Below the pieces are notes generated by a model. It saw nothing but the letters and a program-made list of their open reading frames with translations. It was not told the DNA's origin and made no database searches. A DNA stretch of 64,000 nt from Microcella flavibacter (GTDB taxonomy: Bacteria; Actinomycetota; Actinomycetes; Actinomycetales; Microbacteriaceae), in NCBI RefSeq assembly GCF_012530535.1, contig NZ_CP051299.1, positions 1,798,001-1,862,000 on the forward strand, read 5' to 3'. A program made the translations under genes and the position numbers. Below, piece after piece: positions 34,394-44,551 of the stretch; positions within the stretch are counted from its first letter, which is position 1, and every line of letters begins with the position of its first letter.

Positions 34394-35423
34394 AGTTCAC
34401 CACCAGTCCGAGGGCCGCGCTCAGCAGGCCGACCACCGCCGTCAGCTGCACGAGCGTGCGCGTCGAGTAGGTCGTGCGCATGAGCGCGAGCATCTTGATG
34501 TCGATGATCGGACCGAAGACGAGGAAGGTCACGATCGAGCCGGGCAGGAAGGTCGACGCGAACGGCAGGATGAAGAAGGCGTCGACGTTCGAGCAGACCG
34601 AGATGACGAAGGCGAGCACCATCATCGCCAGCACGCTGAACAGCGGGTCGCTGCCGAGGGCGACGAGCACGTCGCGCGGCACGGCCACCTGGATGGCGCC
34701 GGCGACGACCGCGCCGATGACGAGCGCCGGCATGAGGATGCTCGTCTCGCGCACGAAGAGGTCGAGCGTCTGCGCGGCCCGGGTGCGCGGCGCGGCGGCG
34801 TCGTCGACGCGGCACTCCGCGGCGAAGCGCTCGGTGAGCAGCGACTCGGGCTCGGGGTGCTGGGAGAACAGCCAGCCGAGCACGTTGGCGATGAGGAACC
34901 CGCCGAGCAGGCGCGCGACGAGGATGCCGTCGTCGAAGCCGAAGGCCGCGTGCGTCGTGAGGATGGTGACGGGGTTGAGGATGGGCGCCGCGAGCAGGAA
35001 CACCATGCTCTCGGGCACCGTGAAGCCCTTGCGCACGAGCCCGCGGGCGAGCGGCACGTTGCCGCACTCGCAGACCGGCAGGAACATGCCGAACAGCGAG
35101 ATGACCGCGCGGCGCCCCCAGGGGTTCCTCGGCAGGATGCGCAGCAGCCAGTCCTCGGGGATCCACACCTGCACGAGGATCGAGAGCGCGATGCCGAGCA
35201 CGATGAACGGCAGCGACTCGATGATGACGCTCGTGGCGAGCGTGATGAGATCCTGCGCCGCATCGGGCAGGGGGGCGTCGCCGCCCTCCGCCGTGACGGC
35301 CCGCAGGCCGATGATCGCGAGGATGCCCAGCACGCCGAGCGACGCCGCGACGACGTGACGCGGCCCCCAGCGGCGCCCCGCCGCAGCGGAGCGTCGCGAG
35401 GGGGCCTCGGCAGCGCGCGTCAG
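34383..35423 (-). CDS. YraQ/DUF318 family permease
   Basis: Integral membrane permease of about 346 residues. The family's cysteine-bearing signature is FGMFLPVCECGNVPLARGL, followed by AAPILNPVTILTT and, in the second half, VISVCSNVDAFFILPFASTF. About eight to ten helices. The start is uncertain: the frame is open back into rne, and the only near-standard starts are CTG at 35423, 11 bases after the rne stop, or GTG at 35333, which would cut into the first helix. The substrate is unknown. Confidence 0.85.
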   Translation of the reverse strand: MTRAAEAPSRRSAAAGRRWGPRHVVAASLGVLGILAIIGLRAVTAEGGDAPLPDAAQDLITLATSVIIESLPFIVLGIALSILVQVWIPEDWLLRILPRNPWGRRAVISLFGMFLPVCECGNVPLARGLVRKGFTVPESMVFLLAAPILNPVTILTTHAAFGFDDGILVARLLGGFLIANVLGWLFSQHPEPESLLTERFAAECRVDDAAAPRTRAAQTLDLFVRETSILMPALVIGAVVAGAIQVAVPRDVLVALGSDPLFSVLAMMVLAFVISVCSNVDAFFILPFASTFLPGSIVTFLVFGPIIDIKMLALMRTTYSTRTLVQLTAVVGLLSAALGLVVNYVA

Positions 35424-35433
35424 GACGGTCGGA

Positions 35434-38214
35434 TCAGCTCCGCTGCTCGCCCGCGGCGGCGTTGATCGTGCCGCTCGACACCCGGCGCGACGCGCGCTTG
35501 CGCGTGCCGGGGGCGGGCGGCTCGGGCAGCGCCTCGAGCACCGAGCCGAGCAGCTGCTCGGCGTCGACGGGGTCGAGCTTCTGCCGCGAGCGCGCGGCGG
35601 GGGGCACGGGGATGTCGAGGATCGCGACGTCGTCGGCCGTCGGGCCCGCGGTGGTCGCGGGCGCCTGCTCGGCGGACGGCGCGGTCGCCGCGCCGTCGGG
35701 GGCGTCGGCGCGCGTCGTGCCGGCCTGCGAGCGGCGACCGCCGCGACGGCCGCCGCGGCCCGAGCGGGGCTGCTCGGCGGGGGCGGACTGCTCGGCGGGA
35801 GCATCCCCCTGCTCGGTGGCCTCGGCCGCGGGCGCCGCGGTCGTCAGCTGCTCGGGCGCGGTCTGCTCGGGCGCAGCCGACGCGGCCTCGGTCGACACGG
35901 CCTCGGTCGACACCGCGGCCGGCTGGTCATGGTGCACGGTCTTCGCGGCGATGCTCGCGAGGGCCTTGCTGACGTCCTCCGTGATGGCGTGGGTGCCCGT
36001 GTGCGTCGACGGCGAGGTGCGCCCGCCGTTCTGGCCGCGCTGCTGGCCGCCGCCGGTGGAGCCGGAGCGCTCGCCACCGCGGCCGCCGCGACCACCGCCG
36101 CGCGAGGATCCGCCGCCGTTCGACTCGCCGCCGCGGTGCTTGGTGACGGGGTCGTGGTGCACGATGACGCCGCGGCCCGCGCAGACGTCGCAGTTCTCGC
36201 TGAAGGTCTCGAGCAGGCCGAGACCCAGGCGCTTGCGCGTCATCTGCACGAGGCCGAGGCTCGTGACCTCGGCGACCTGGTGCTTCGTGCGGTCGCGGCT
36301 GAGGCACTCGACGAGACGGCGCAGCACGAGGTCGCGGTTCGACTCGAGCACCATGTCGATGAAGTCGACGACGATGATGCCGCCGATGTCGCGCAGCCGC
36401 AGCTGGCGCACGATCTCCTCCGCGGCCTCGAGGTTGTTCTTCGTGACCGTCTCCTCGAGGTTGCCGCCCGAGCCGACGAACTTGCCCGTGTTGACGTCGA
36501 CGACGGTCATCGCCTCGGTGCGGTCGATGACGAGCGAGCCGCCCGAGGGCAGCCAGACCTTGCGCTCGAGCGCCTTCTCGATCTGCTCGGAGATGCGGTA
36601 CTCGTCGAAGGGGTCGTGGTCGCCCTCGTGCTTCTGCACGCGGTCGAGCAGGTCGGGGGCGACGCCGCGCAGGTAGCTCTCGATCGTCTGCTGCGCGTCG
36701 GTGCCCTGGATCACCATCGAGCGGAAGTCCTCGTTGAAGACGTCGCGCACGATCTTGACGAGCAGGTCGGGCTCGCTGTGCAGCAGCGCGGGGGCGTTGG
36801 AGTTCGACGCCTCGACCTGGCGCGAGATCTCGGCCCACTGGCTCGTGAGGCGCTGCACGTCGAGCGTCAGCTGCTCCTCGGTGGCGCCCTCGGCGGCGGT
36901 GCGCACGATCACGCCCACGTTCTCGGGCAGCACCTCCTTGAGGATCTTCTTCAGGCGGGCGCGCTCGGTGTCGGGAAGCTTGCGGCTGATGCCGCTCATC
37001 GAGCCGTTCGGCACGTACACGAGGTAGCGGCCGGGCAGGCTGACCTGGCTGGTGAGGCGGGCGCCCTTGTGGCCGATCGGATCCTTCGTGACCTGCACGA
37101 GCACCCGGTCGCCCGGCTTGAGGGCGAGCTCGATGCGGCGGGGCTGGTTCTTCTCGCCGTCGGCCTGCGCGGCCTCCCAGTCGACCTCGCCGGAGTACAG
37201 CACGGCGTTTCGGCCGCGGCCGATGTCGACGAAGGCGGCCTCCATGCTCGGCAGCACGTTCTGCACGCGGCCGAGGTAGACGTTGCCGATGAGGCTCGAC
37301 TCGCTCGAGCGGGCGACGTAGTGCTCGACGAGCACGCCGTCCTCGAGCACGCCGATCTGGATGCGCGCATCCTTCGAGCGCACGACCATGACGCGGTCGA
37401 CGCTCTCCCGGCGGGCGAGGAACTCGGCCTCGGTGACGACGGGGCGACGGCGGCCGGCGTCGCGACCGTCGCGGCGGCGCTGCTTCTTCGCCTCGAGGCG
37501 GGTCGAGCCCTTGATGCGCTGCGGCTCGGTGATCGGCTCGGGGGCGCGGCGCTCGCGCGGCTCGCGGGGTTCGCGGGGTTCGCGGGGTTCGCGGGGCTGA
37601 CGGCGCTCGGAGATGCGCTCCGCGCGCTCCGCCCGCTGGTCGTCGCGGCCCTCGCCGTCGGCGCCGCCGCGGGTGCGGCGGGAACGCGAGCGGCGACGGC
37701 TCGTGCCGGTGCCGCCGTCCTCGGCGTCGTCGTCATCGCGGTCGTCGCGGTCGTCGAACGACCGGGAGGGGCCCGAGCCGGGCAGCGGCGCGAGGTACTC
37801 CGCCGGGGGCGCGTAGAACAGCAGCGAGGTCGTGCTCGCGGGCTTGAGCGTCGGGAACGGGCTCGCGGCGGGCTCCTCGGGCTGCGGCTCGGCGGCGGGC
37901 TCGCTCGCGGACTGCTCGGCGACGGGCTCATCCGCGGCCGGCGCGGCCTCGGGCTCGCGGTCGGCGGGCTGCTCGGCCGTCGGCTCCGGCTGCTCGGCCG
38001 CGGGGGCCGCGGTCTCGGGCGCGGGGGCCTGGTCGGGCGCCGGCTCGACGGCGTGCTGCTCGGCGGGCGCGGGGGCCTCGGCAGCGGCATCCATCACCGG
38101 CGCCGCCTCGACGGGCTGCTCGGGCGCCGCGGGGGCGTCGGCCTTGCGGCGGGAGCGCCCCTTGAAGATGCGGGTGCGCTTGGGCTGTCCTTTTTCGGTG
38201 TCGTCCTTCACCAT
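35434..38214 (-). CDS. rne: Ribonuclease E/G family protein (Rne)
   Basis: Main endoribonuclease for RNA decay and rRNA/tRNA maturation. 926 residues. Residues 1-280 are a disordered Ala/Pro/Glu- then Arg-rich arm with a REP tandem repeat. The catalytic core (about 290-690) has an S1 domain (SSLIGNVYLGRVQNVLPSMEAAFVDIG), the 5' sensor/RNase H region and the metal-site segment VVDFIDMVLESNR. The Zn-link CDVCAGRG follows, then a Gly/Arg-rich and acidic C-terminal tail. ATG at 38214 has GAGGAG 10 bases upstream; TTG at 38232 is an alternative. It has a long leader. Confidence 0.95.
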   Translation of the reverse strand: MVKDDTEKGQPKRTRIFKGRSRRKADAPAAPEQPVEAAPVMDAAAEAPAPAEQHAVEPAPDQAPAPETAAPAAEQPEPTAEQPADREPEAAPAADEPVAEQSASEPAAEPQPEEPAASPFPTLKPASTTSLLFYAPPAEYLAPLPGSGPSRSFDDRDDRDDDDAEDGGTGTSRRRSRSRRTRGGADGEGRDDQRAERAERISERRQPREPREPREPREPRERRAPEPITEPQRIKGSTRLEAKKQRRRDGRDAGRRRPVVTEAEFLARRESVDRVMVVRSKDARIQIGVLEDGVLVEHYVARSSESSLIGNVYLGRVQNVLPSMEAAFVDIGRGRNAVLYSGEVDWEAAQADGEKNQPRRIELALKPGDRVLVQVTKDPIGHKGARLTSQVSLPGRYLVYVPNGSMSGISRKLPDTERARLKKILKEVLPENVGVIVRTAAEGATEEQLTLDVQRLTSQWAEISRQVEASNSNAPALLHSEPDLLVKIVRDVFNEDFRSMVIQGTDAQQTIESYLRGVAPDLLDRVQKHEGDHDPFDEYRISEQIEKALERKVWLPSGGSLVIDRTEAMTVVDVNTGKFVGSGGNLEETVTKNNLEAAEEIVRQLRLRDIGGIIVVDFIDMVLESNRDLVLRRLVECLSRDRTKHQVAEVTSLGLVQMTRKRLGLGLLETFSENCDVCAGRGVIVHHDPVTKHRGGESNGGGSSRGGGRGGRGGERSGSTGGGQQRGQNGGRTSPSTHTGTHAITEDVSKALASIAAKTVHHDQPAAVSTEAVSTEAASAAPEQTAPEQLTTAAPAAEATEQGDAPAEQSAPAEQPRSGRGGRRGGRRSQAGTTRADAPDGAATAPSAEQAPATTAGPTADDVAILDIPVPPAARSRQKLDPVDAEQLLGSVLEALPEPPAPGTRKRASRRVSSGTINAAAGEQRS
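37562..37600. repeat. 9-bp in-frame tandem repeat inside rne
   Basis: About four copies of a GCGGGGTTC-type 9-mer encode a run of Arg-Glu-Pro units in the N-terminal disordered arm. Copy-number change would keep the frame. Confidence 0.8.
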
Positions 38215-38489
38215 CGCTGGTGCACTCCTCAACCGCCCGGGCCGCGCCCGGTGCGGGAATTCTCCGGCGTCGGAGCGCGAGGCGCTCGTCGGCGAAACTC
38301 TTCGGTTGTCGGGTCGCGGCCCCCCGGTTCGGGTCGGGCGCGGGCCCTATCGCGCTCTGTCACAGCGCCTGCTCGGAACTGGCTATCCGACGATCGCGAC
38401 CTGGTGCCGCGGTGCTGGCCCGGTATGCCCGGAAAGCTTCTTCGGCGATCGTCGTGAGCGCGGCTGACGACGACTGCTGCTCGATTATC
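38215..38489 (-). promoter_or_regulatory. rne promoter and long 5' leader
   Basis: GATAAT at 38489-38484 (reverse strand) is the best -10 upstream of rne, giving a leader of roughly 260 bases with no open frame of its own. The leader can form several hairpins. Long leaders are used for RNase E autoregulation in E. coli; the same is inferred here. The region 38490-38600 contains nothing I can name. Confidence 0.5.
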
Positions 38490-38603
38490 GCACGGCGGGC
38501 GTCGCACGGCCTCGCGATCGCGCCCGCGCGCCCCCGCCCGAGCGCTCCCGCAGCGTCCGCGCGGGGGATGCGCGACCTCGCTGCCCGGGGATCAGGACCC
38601 CTT

Positions 38604-38638
38604 CGGCGTGTCGCCGGGATCGGCGCACCGACACGCCG
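38604..38638 (-). terminator. Hairpin after ndk
   Basis: 10-bp perfect stem CGGCGTGTCG/CGACACGCCG with a 15-base loop, about 80 bases past the ndk stop. It separates the ileS-ndk transcript from rne. Confidence 0.6.
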
Positions 38639-38719
38639 CCGTGCCGTCGACCATTCCTGATCGCGGGCGCCGAGGACGGGAGACGCGGATCGTGCGACGC
38701 ACGCCGCGCGGCGGTGAGC

Positions 38720-39142
38720 TCAGCCGAACCAGAGGCCGAGCTCGCGCGCGGCCGACTCGGGCGAGTCGCTGCCGTGCACGAGGTTCTGCTGCACCTTCAG
38801 GCCCCAGTCGCGGCCGAGGTCGCCGCGGATGGTGCCGGGGGCCGCGGTCGTCGGGTCGGTGGTGCCGGCGAGCGAGCGGAAGCCCTCGATGACGCGGTGC
38901 CCGGCGACGCGCGCGGCGACGACCGGGCCCGACTCCATGAACTCGACGAGCGGCTCGTAGAAGGGCTTGCCCTCGTGCTCGGCGTAGTGCTGCGCGAGGA
39001 GCGCGCGGTCGGCCTGCACCATGCGCAGGTCGACGATCTGGTAGCCCTTGGCCTCGATGCGGGCGAGGATCTGGCCCGTGAGGTTGCGGGCGACCCCGTC
39101 GGGCTTGATGAGGACGAGGGTCTCTTCGACGGACGTGGTCAT
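38720..39142 (-). CDS. ndk: Nucleoside diphosphate kinase
   Basis: Balances NTP pools by phosphate transfer through a histidine. 140 residues with the active-site segment [20 protein letters not shown] and the N-terminal [20 protein letters not shown]. It lies 66 bases after the DUF4233 gene in the ileS-folC-DUF4233-ndk order usual in actinobacteria. Confidence 0.98.
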   Translation of the reverse strand: MTTSVEETLVLIKPDGVARNLTGQILARIEAKGYQIVDLRMVQADRALLAQHYAEHEGKPFYEPLVEFMESGPVVAARVAGHRVIEGFRSLAGTTDPTTAAPGTIRGDLGRDWGLKVQQNLVHGSDSPESAARELGLWFG

Positions 39143-39208
39143 GGGTGCCTCCCGGCGTGTTCGGTGATGTATGCGGTTCGGGGAATGGAGGGAGTCAGGG
39201 GGTGGTGG

Positions 39209-39583
39209 TCAGGACGGGTGCTTCGCCGCATCGAGCTGGCGGCCCTTGACGAGGGCCCAGATCCAGAAGCCGACGAAGATCGCCGCGGCGACCCCCGCGA
39301 GGATCTCGAGGAATGCCGTCGCGAGCAGGACGAGCTGCAGCGCGTGCCCGACCCACTGGCCCCACGGATACCGCACGATGCGCGTCGCGGCGATGAGCAG
39401 CAGGATGAGCACGGCGCCGCCCGTGAACGCGACGGCGGGCTCCACGACCCGCAGGCCGAAGATCACGAGCATGCCGAAGACGACGACGATCGCCTCGAGC
39501 ACGAGCACGACGCTGAGGAGCGACTCGGTGGCGGTGCGCTCACGGCGCGGCGGGCGGGCGGGCGAGGCGGCGGAGGCGGTCAC
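39209..39583 (-). CDS. DUF4233 family membrane protein
   Basis: 124 residues with four hydrophobic segments (SLLSVVLVLEAIVVVFGMLV, VVEPAVAFTGGAVLILLLIA, WVGHALQLVLLATAFLEILA, AAAIFVGFWIWALVKG). GTG at 39583 overlaps the folC stop as GTGA, with GAGGAGG 10 bases upstream. DUF4233 genes nearly always follow folC in actinobacteria; the function is unknown. Confidence 0.88.
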   Translation of the reverse strand: MTASAASPARPPRRERTATESLLSVVLVLEAIVVVFGMLVIFGLRVVEPAVAFTGGAVLILLLIAATRIVRYPWGQWVGHALQLVLLATAFLEILAGVAAAIFVGFWIWALVKGRQLDAAKHPS

Positions 39584-40998
39584 AGCGCCCAATCCTCCTC
39601 GCGCGCGATGCGCATCGCCTGACCGACCAGCGTGATCGAGCCCGTCACCACGATCGCGTCGCGCGGGCCGAGCTCGTCGCGCAGCTCGGCGAGGGCCACG
39701 TCGAGCTCGGGCTCGATGCGCACCCGGTCGGGCCCGGCGACGCGCGTGACGAGCTCGGCGAGCTCGTCGGCGGGCAGTGCGCGATCGGAGTCGGACTGCG
39801 TGACGACGAAGCGGTCGACGATCGGATCGAGCGCCTCGATGATGCCCCGCTCGTCCTTGTCGGCGAGGATGCCGACGACGGCGGTGATCGACTCGAAGGC
39901 GAAGGATCCCATGAGGGCGCGCCCGAGGGCCTCGGCCCCGTGCGGGTTGTGGGCGGCGTCGACGATCACGCTCGGCTCGATGCCGATGAGCTGCAGGCGC
40001 CCGGGACTCGTGACCGTGGCGAAGCCCTCGGCGAGCACGTCGAGCGCGAGCGGCTGCGCTCCGGCGCCGAGGAAGGACTCGACGGCCGCGACGGCCACCG
40101 CGGCGTTCTGCGCCTGGTGCTCGCCGAAGAGGGGGAGGAAGAGATCGGGGTACTCGCCCGCGCGGCCGCGGATGCTCACCATCTGGCCGCCGACCGCGAG
40201 CCGGGCATCCCGCACCTGGAAGGCGACGCCCTCGGCGATCACCTCGGCCTCGTCGTGCTCGGCCGCGCGCAGCAGCTCGTCCATCGCCTCGGCCGACTGC
40301 AGGGCGGTGACGACCTGCGCGGCGGGCTTGATGATGCCGGCCTTGGTGCGGGCGATCTCGGCGACCGTGCGGCCGAGCCGGTTCTCGTGGTCGAGCGCGA
40401 TGGGGGTGAAGACCGCCACGTCGCCGTCGGCCACGTTCGTCGAATCCCACTCGCCGCCCATGCCCACCTCGAGCACGAGCACGTCGACGGGCGCGTCGGC
40501 GAAGCTCGCGAAGGCGAGCACGGTGAGCGCCTCGAAGTAGGTGAGCGGCAGCTCGCCGTTCGCCGTCAGCTCGGCGTCGACCATGAGCAGGTAGGGCTGG
40601 ATGTCGGCCCAGTTGTCGGCGAGCGCGCGATCGGTGATCGGCTCGCCGTCGATCATGATGCGCTCGTTGACGCGGTCGAGATGCGGGCTCGTCATGAGGC
40701 CGGTGCGCAGCCCGTAGGCGCGCAGGATGCTCTCGGCGATGCGGCTCGTCGAGGTCTTGCCGTTGGTGCCGGTGATGTGGATGACCGCGTACGAGCGCTG
40801 CGGATCGCCCAGCAGCTCGACCGCGCGCCGCGTGGGCTCGAGCCGCGGCTGCGGGTTCGCCTCGCCGAGGCGGGCGAGCAGCTCGGCGTAGACCGCCTCG
40901 GCCGCCTCGCGGTCGGCGAGCTCCTCGGGGCTCGGCGGGCGCGGCTGCTCGCGCCGCGACCCGCGCTCCCGCGCGTCGTCGTTCGCCTCGTCGCTCAT
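39580..40998 (-). CDS. folC: Bifunctional dihydrofolate/folylpolyglutamate synthase
   Basis: Adds glutamate to dihydropteroate and folates. 472 residues of Mur-ligase fold with the P-loop [14 protein letters not shown], the omega-loop region [33 protein letters not shown], and the C-terminal [14 protein letters not shown] charged N-terminal extension of about 25 residues is not conserved. Its ATG overlaps the ileS stop as ATGA. Confidence 0.96.
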   Translation of the reverse strand: MSDEANDDARERGSRREQPRPPSPEELADREAAEAVYAELLARLGEANPQPRLEPTRRAVELLGDPQRSYAVIHITGTNGKTSTSRIAESILRAYGLRTGLMTSPHLDRVNERIMIDGEPITDRALADNWADIQPYLLMVDAELTANGELPLTYFEALTVLAFASFADAPVDVLVLEVGMGGEWDSTNVADGDVAVFTPIALDHENRLGRTVAEIARTKAGIIKPAAQVVTALQSAEAMDELLRAAEHDEAEVIAEGVAFQVRDARLAVGGQMVSIRGRAGEYPDLFLPLFGEHQAQNAAVAVAAVESFLGAGAQPLALDVLAEGFATVTSPGRLQLIGIEPSVIVDAAHNPHGAEALGRALMGSFAFESITAVVGILADKDERGIIEALDPIVDRFVVTQSDSDRALPADELAELVTRVAGPDRVRIEPELDVALAELRDELGPRDAIVVTGSITLVGQAMRIAREEDWAL

Positions 40999-43900
40999 GA
41001 GCGCACCACCTCGATCGTCACGGCGCCGCCCGATCCGACCGGGACGCCGCCGGACCCAGCGTCGACCACGGCGAGCGCCGTGGCAAGGGTCTCCGCCGCG
41101 ATGAGCGCACGGTGGTGCTCGATCGCGGCCGCCGTCGCGGGTGAATCGGCGCCGAGCGAGAGGGCGATGCGGTCGCTGACCGCGAGCCCCGCGTCCTTGC
41201 GCGCCTGCTGCACGGCGCGCACGACGTCGCGCGCGAGGCCCTCGGCCTCGAGCTCGGGCGTCATGGCCGTGTCGAGCACGACGAAGCCGCCGTCGGGCAG
41301 GAACGAGACCGCGGCGGCCGGGTCGGCGAGCTGCAGCTCGAGCGTGAACTCCCCCGCCACGAGCGGCACGCCGCCGACGACGACGCCGTCGCCCTCGACG
41401 TTCCAGTCGCCCGCCTTCGCCGCGCCGATGACCTGCTGCACCTGCTTGCCGATGCGCGGGCCGGCCGCGCGGGCGTTGACCTGCAGGCGGCGGCTGATGC
41501 CGAAGCCGGCGAGGCTGCCCTCGTCGAGCTGCTCGAGCACGACCTGCTTGACGTTGAGCTCGTCGCGCAGGATGGCCGCGTAGGGCTCCAGGGCCGGGGC
41601 GTCGGCGGCGACGACCGTGATGCGGGCGAGCGGCAGGCGCACCCGGAGGCTCTGGGCCTTGCGCAGGGCGAGGCCGGCGCTCGCGATCGCGCGCACGGCA
41701 TCCATCGCGCTCACGAGGGCCGGATCGGCCGGGAACTCCTCGGCGCTCGGCCAGTCGGCCAGGTGCACGCTCTCACCGCCGGTGAGGCCGCGCCAGACCT
41801 CCTCGGTGACGAGCGGCGCGAGCGGGGCCGCCACGCGGGCGAGCGTCTCGAGCACCGTGTGGAGGGTGTCGAACGCGTCGCGGTCGTCGCCCGCCCAGAA
41901 CCGCTCGCGGCTGCGGCGCACGTACCAGTTGGTGAGCACGTCGGCGAAGTCGCGCACCGCGGCGGCCGCGAGCGGGCTGTCGAGCGCCTCGAGCTGCGCC
42001 TGCACCTCGGTGACGAGATCGCGCGTCTTGGCGAGGATGTAGCGGTCGAGCACGTTCGTCGAGTCGGTGCGGCGCCGCGCGTCGTCGAGCCCCGCGGCGT
42101 TCGCGTAGAGGCCGAAGAAGTAGTACGTGCTCCACAGCGGCAGCAGGAACTGCCGCACGCCCTCGCGGATGCCCTCCTCGGTGACGACGAGGTTGCCGCC
42201 GCGGATCACCGAGCTCGACATGAGGAACCAGCGCATCGCGTCGGCGCCGTCGCGCTCGAAGACCTCGCCCACGTCGGGGTAGTTGCGCAGGCTCTTCGAC
42301 ATCTTCTGGCCGTCGTTGCCGAGCACGATGCCGTGGCTGATCACCTGGCGGTACGCGGGCCGGTCGAAGAGCGCCGTCGCGAGCACGTGCATCGTGTAGA
42401 ACCAGCCGCGGGTCTGCCCGATGTACTCGACGATGAAGTCGCTGGGGTTGTGGCTGTCGAACCACTCGGCGTTCTCGAAGGGGTAGTGCACCTGCGCGAA
42501 GGGCATCGAGCCCGAGTCGAACCAGACGTCGAAGACGTCCTCGATGCGGCGCATCGTCGAGCGGCCCGTCGGGTCGTCGGGGTTCGGCCGGGTGAGCGAG
42601 TCGATGAACGGCCGGTGCAGGTCGACGTCGCCCTCGGCGTTGCGGGGCAGCGCGCCGAAGTCGGCCTCGAGCTCGGCGAGCGAGCCGTAGACGTCGATGC
42701 GCGGGTGCTCGGGGTCGTCGCTGCGCCACACCGGGATGGGGCTGCCCCAGTAGCGGTTGCGGCTGATCGACCAGTCGCGGGCGCCCTCGAGCCACTTGCC
42801 GAACTGCCCCGAGCCCACGTTCTCGGGAACCCAGGTGATCTGCTCGTTGAGCTCGAGCATCCGGTCGCGGATCTCGGTGACGCGCACGAACCAGCTCGAG
42901 ACGGCCTTGTAGATGAGCGGGTTGCGGCAGCGCCAGCAGTGCGGGTAGCTGTGCTCGTAGCTGCGCACCTGCAGCAGGCGGCCCTGCTCGCGCAGCATGC
43001 CCGTCAGGGTCTTGTTCGCCTCGAAGACCTGCAGGCCCGCGACCTCGGCCACCTGGGGCAGGAACCGGCCGCCCTCGTCGACGGAGATGATGATCGGGAT
43101 GCCCGCTGCCGCGCACGTCGTCTGGTCGTCCTCGCCGTAGGCCGGCGCCTGGTGCACGATGCCCGTGCCCTCGCCCGTGGCCACGTACTCGGCGACGAGG
43201 ATCTGCCACGCGCGCTCCGTGCCCCAGACCTCGGTGTCGGCGTAGTAGTCCCAGATGCGGTCGTAGTGCACGCCGCCGAGCTCGCTGCCCTCGAGGGTGC
43301 GGGTGACGGCGGCCTGGGCATCCTGCGCCGATGCGTAGCCGAGCTCCTTGAAGTACGCGGCGACGGTGTCGGCGGCGAGCAGGTACTGGCTCTCGCCCGC
43401 CACAGCGTCCTGCGCCCCGGCGGCCGCGCGGTCGTCGGCGGCGCCGTTCGGGCCGGCCGGCAGCACCGCGTAGGCGATGGCGGGGCCGACCGCGAGCGCC
43501 ATGTTGGTCGGCAGGGTCCACGGGGTGGTCGTCCAGGCCAGCGCCTTGACGCCCGTGAGGCCGAGCGCCTCGGCCCGGGGCCCGACGAGGGGGAAGGTGA
43601 CCGTCACCGACTGGTCCTGGCGCATCTGGTAGACGTCGTCGTCCATGCGCAGCTCGTGGTTCGACAGCGGGGTCTCGTCGCGCCAGCAGTAGGGCAGCAC
43701 GCGGTAGCCCTCGTAGGCGAGGCCCTTGTCGTAGAGGGTCTTGAAGGCCCACAGCACGCTCTCCATGAACGAGGTGTCGAGGGTCTTGTAGTCGTTCTCG
43801 AAGTCGACCCAGCGCGCCTGGCGGGTGACGTACCTCTGCCACTCGTCGGTGTAGGCGAGCACGCTCTCGCGCGCCTTGGCGTTGAACGCCTCGATGCCCA

Positions 43901-44252
43901 TCTGCTCGATCTGGGCCTTCTCGGTGATGCCGAGCTGCTTCATCGCCTCGAGCTCGGCGGGCAGGCCGTGGGTGTCCCAGCCGAAGCGGCGGTGCACCTG
44001 CTTGCCGCGCATGGTCTGGAACCGCGGGAACAGGTCCTTCGCGTAGCCGGTGAGCAGGTGGCCGTAGTGCGGCAGACCGTTGGCGAACGGGGGGCCGTCG
44101 TAGAAGACCCACTCCTCGCAGCCCTCGCGCTGGGCGATGGAGCGGCGGAAGGTGTCGTGCGTCGCCCAGTACTCGAGCACCTCGTGCTCGAGGGCGGGGA
44201 AGCTCGGGGAGGCGGCGACGGCGCTCTCGTCGCGGTGCAGGGGGTAGCCCAT
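40995..44252 (-). CDS. ileS: Isoleucyl-tRNA synthetase
   Basis: Charges tRNA-Ile. 1085 residues, class I. The HIGH motif is HYGH in [15 protein letters not shown], the KMSKS motif is in [13 protein letters not shown], and a large editing domain lies between. The sequence around HIGH ([28 protein letters not shown]) is that of the eukaryote-like type 2 enzyme, which is usually less sensitive to mupirocin. ATG at 44252 has GGAG 6 bases upstream. Expression is controlled by the T-box in its leader. Confidence 0.97.
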   Translation of the reverse strand: MGYPLHRDESAVAASPSFPALEHEVLEYWATHDTFRRSIAQREGCEEWVFYDGPPFANGLPHYGHLLTGYAKDLFPRFQTMRGKQVHRRFGWDTHGLPAELEAMKQLGITEKAQIEQMGIEAFNAKARESVLAYTDEWQRYVTRQARWVDFENDYKTLDTSFMESVLWAFKTLYDKGLAYEGYRVLPYCWRDETPLSNHELRMDDDVYQMRQDQSVTVTFPLVGPRAEALGLTGVKALAWTTTPWTLPTNMALAVGPAIAYAVLPAGPNGAADDRAAAGAQDAVAGESQYLLAADTVAAYFKELGYASAQDAQAAVTRTLEGSELGGVHYDRIWDYYADTEVWGTERAWQILVAEYVATGEGTGIVHQAPAYGEDDQTTCAAAGIPIIISVDEGGRFLPQVAEVAGLQVFEANKTLTGMLREQGRLLQVRSYEHSYPHCWRCRNPLIYKAVSSWFVRVTEIRDRMLELNEQITWVPENVGSGQFGKWLEGARDWSISRNRYWGSPIPVWRSDDPEHPRIDVYGSLAELEADFGALPRNAEGDVDLHRPFIDSLTRPNPDDPTGRSTMRRIEDVFDVWFDSGSMPFAQVHYPFENAEWFDSHNPSDFIVEYIGQTRGWFYTMHVLATALFDRPAYRQVISHGIVLGNDGQKMSKSLRNYPDVGEVFERDGADAMRWFLMSSSVIRGGNLVVTEEGIREGVRQFLLPLWSTYYFFGLYANAAGLDDARRRTDSTNVLDRYILAKTRDLVTEVQAQLEALDSPLAAAAVRDFADVLTNWYVRRSRERFWAGDDRDAFDTLHTVLETLARVAAPLAPLVTEEVWRGLTGGESVHLADWPSAEEFPADPALVSAMDAVRAIASAGLALRKAQSLRVRLPLARITVVAADAPALEPYAAILRDELNVKQVVLEQLDEGSLAGFGISRRLQVNARAAGPRIGKQVQQVIGAAKAGDWNVEGDGVVVGGVPLVAGEFTLELQLADPAAAVSFLPDGGFVVLDTAMTPELEAEGLARDVVRAVQQARKDAGLAVSDRIALSLGADSPATAAAIEHHRALIAAETLATALAVVDAGSGGVPVGSGGAVTIEVVRS

Positions 44253-44284
44253 GGGGTCTCCGGTCGGGGTCGACGGCTCTTCAC

Positions 44285-44467
44285 CACGAGGACGACGGCC
44301 CCGTCGTTGCCGGGACCACCGCGGTACCACCCCGCTTGCGGGGCATCCGAACGATGGATGCTCCGCCTCTCTCCTGCGGCTGTGACGGGCCTGCCCCGCT
44401 CGGGTCTACTGCCCGCCCGAGGGAGGGGTTCTTCCGAGTGCTCCCCGGTGATGGCCGGATCGATGCG
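44285..44467 (-). promoter_or_regulatory. ileS T-box riboswitch (ultrashort stem I, translational type)
   Basis: Senses uncharged tRNA-Ile. In the transcript an ATC (Ile) specifier codon (44452-44450) sits in a loop closed by CCGG/CCGG, followed by GGGGAGC and CGGAAGAAC, as in known actinobacterial ileS T-boxes. The conserved T-box core GGGTGGTACCGCGG lies at about 44332-44319 and its TGGT pairs with the tRNA acceptor end. GGTCCCGG just after the core can pair with CCGGAGACC, which holds the ribosome site of ileS, consistent with control of translation rather than termination. No U tract is seen. Confidence 0.92.
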
Positions 44468-44473
44468 CGCCCG

Positions 44474-44479
44474 ATTCTA
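44474..44479 (-). promoter_or_regulatory. -10 box of the ileS operon
   Basis: TAGAAT (reverse strand), placing the transcript start near 44467 and giving a leader of about 215 bases that holds the T-box. Confidence 0.65.
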
Positions 44480-44551
44480 CCCGGCTCGCGGGCCGGGCGC
44501 GCGCACGCCGGAGGCACCGCCGGCGCCTCGGTGAAGCCGCAGTGGAACGCC

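Noticed and set aside
41763-44534. Long forward frame antisense to ileS
   Set aside because: Antisense of a clear isoleucyl-tRNA synthetase; typical GC-rich shadow frame.
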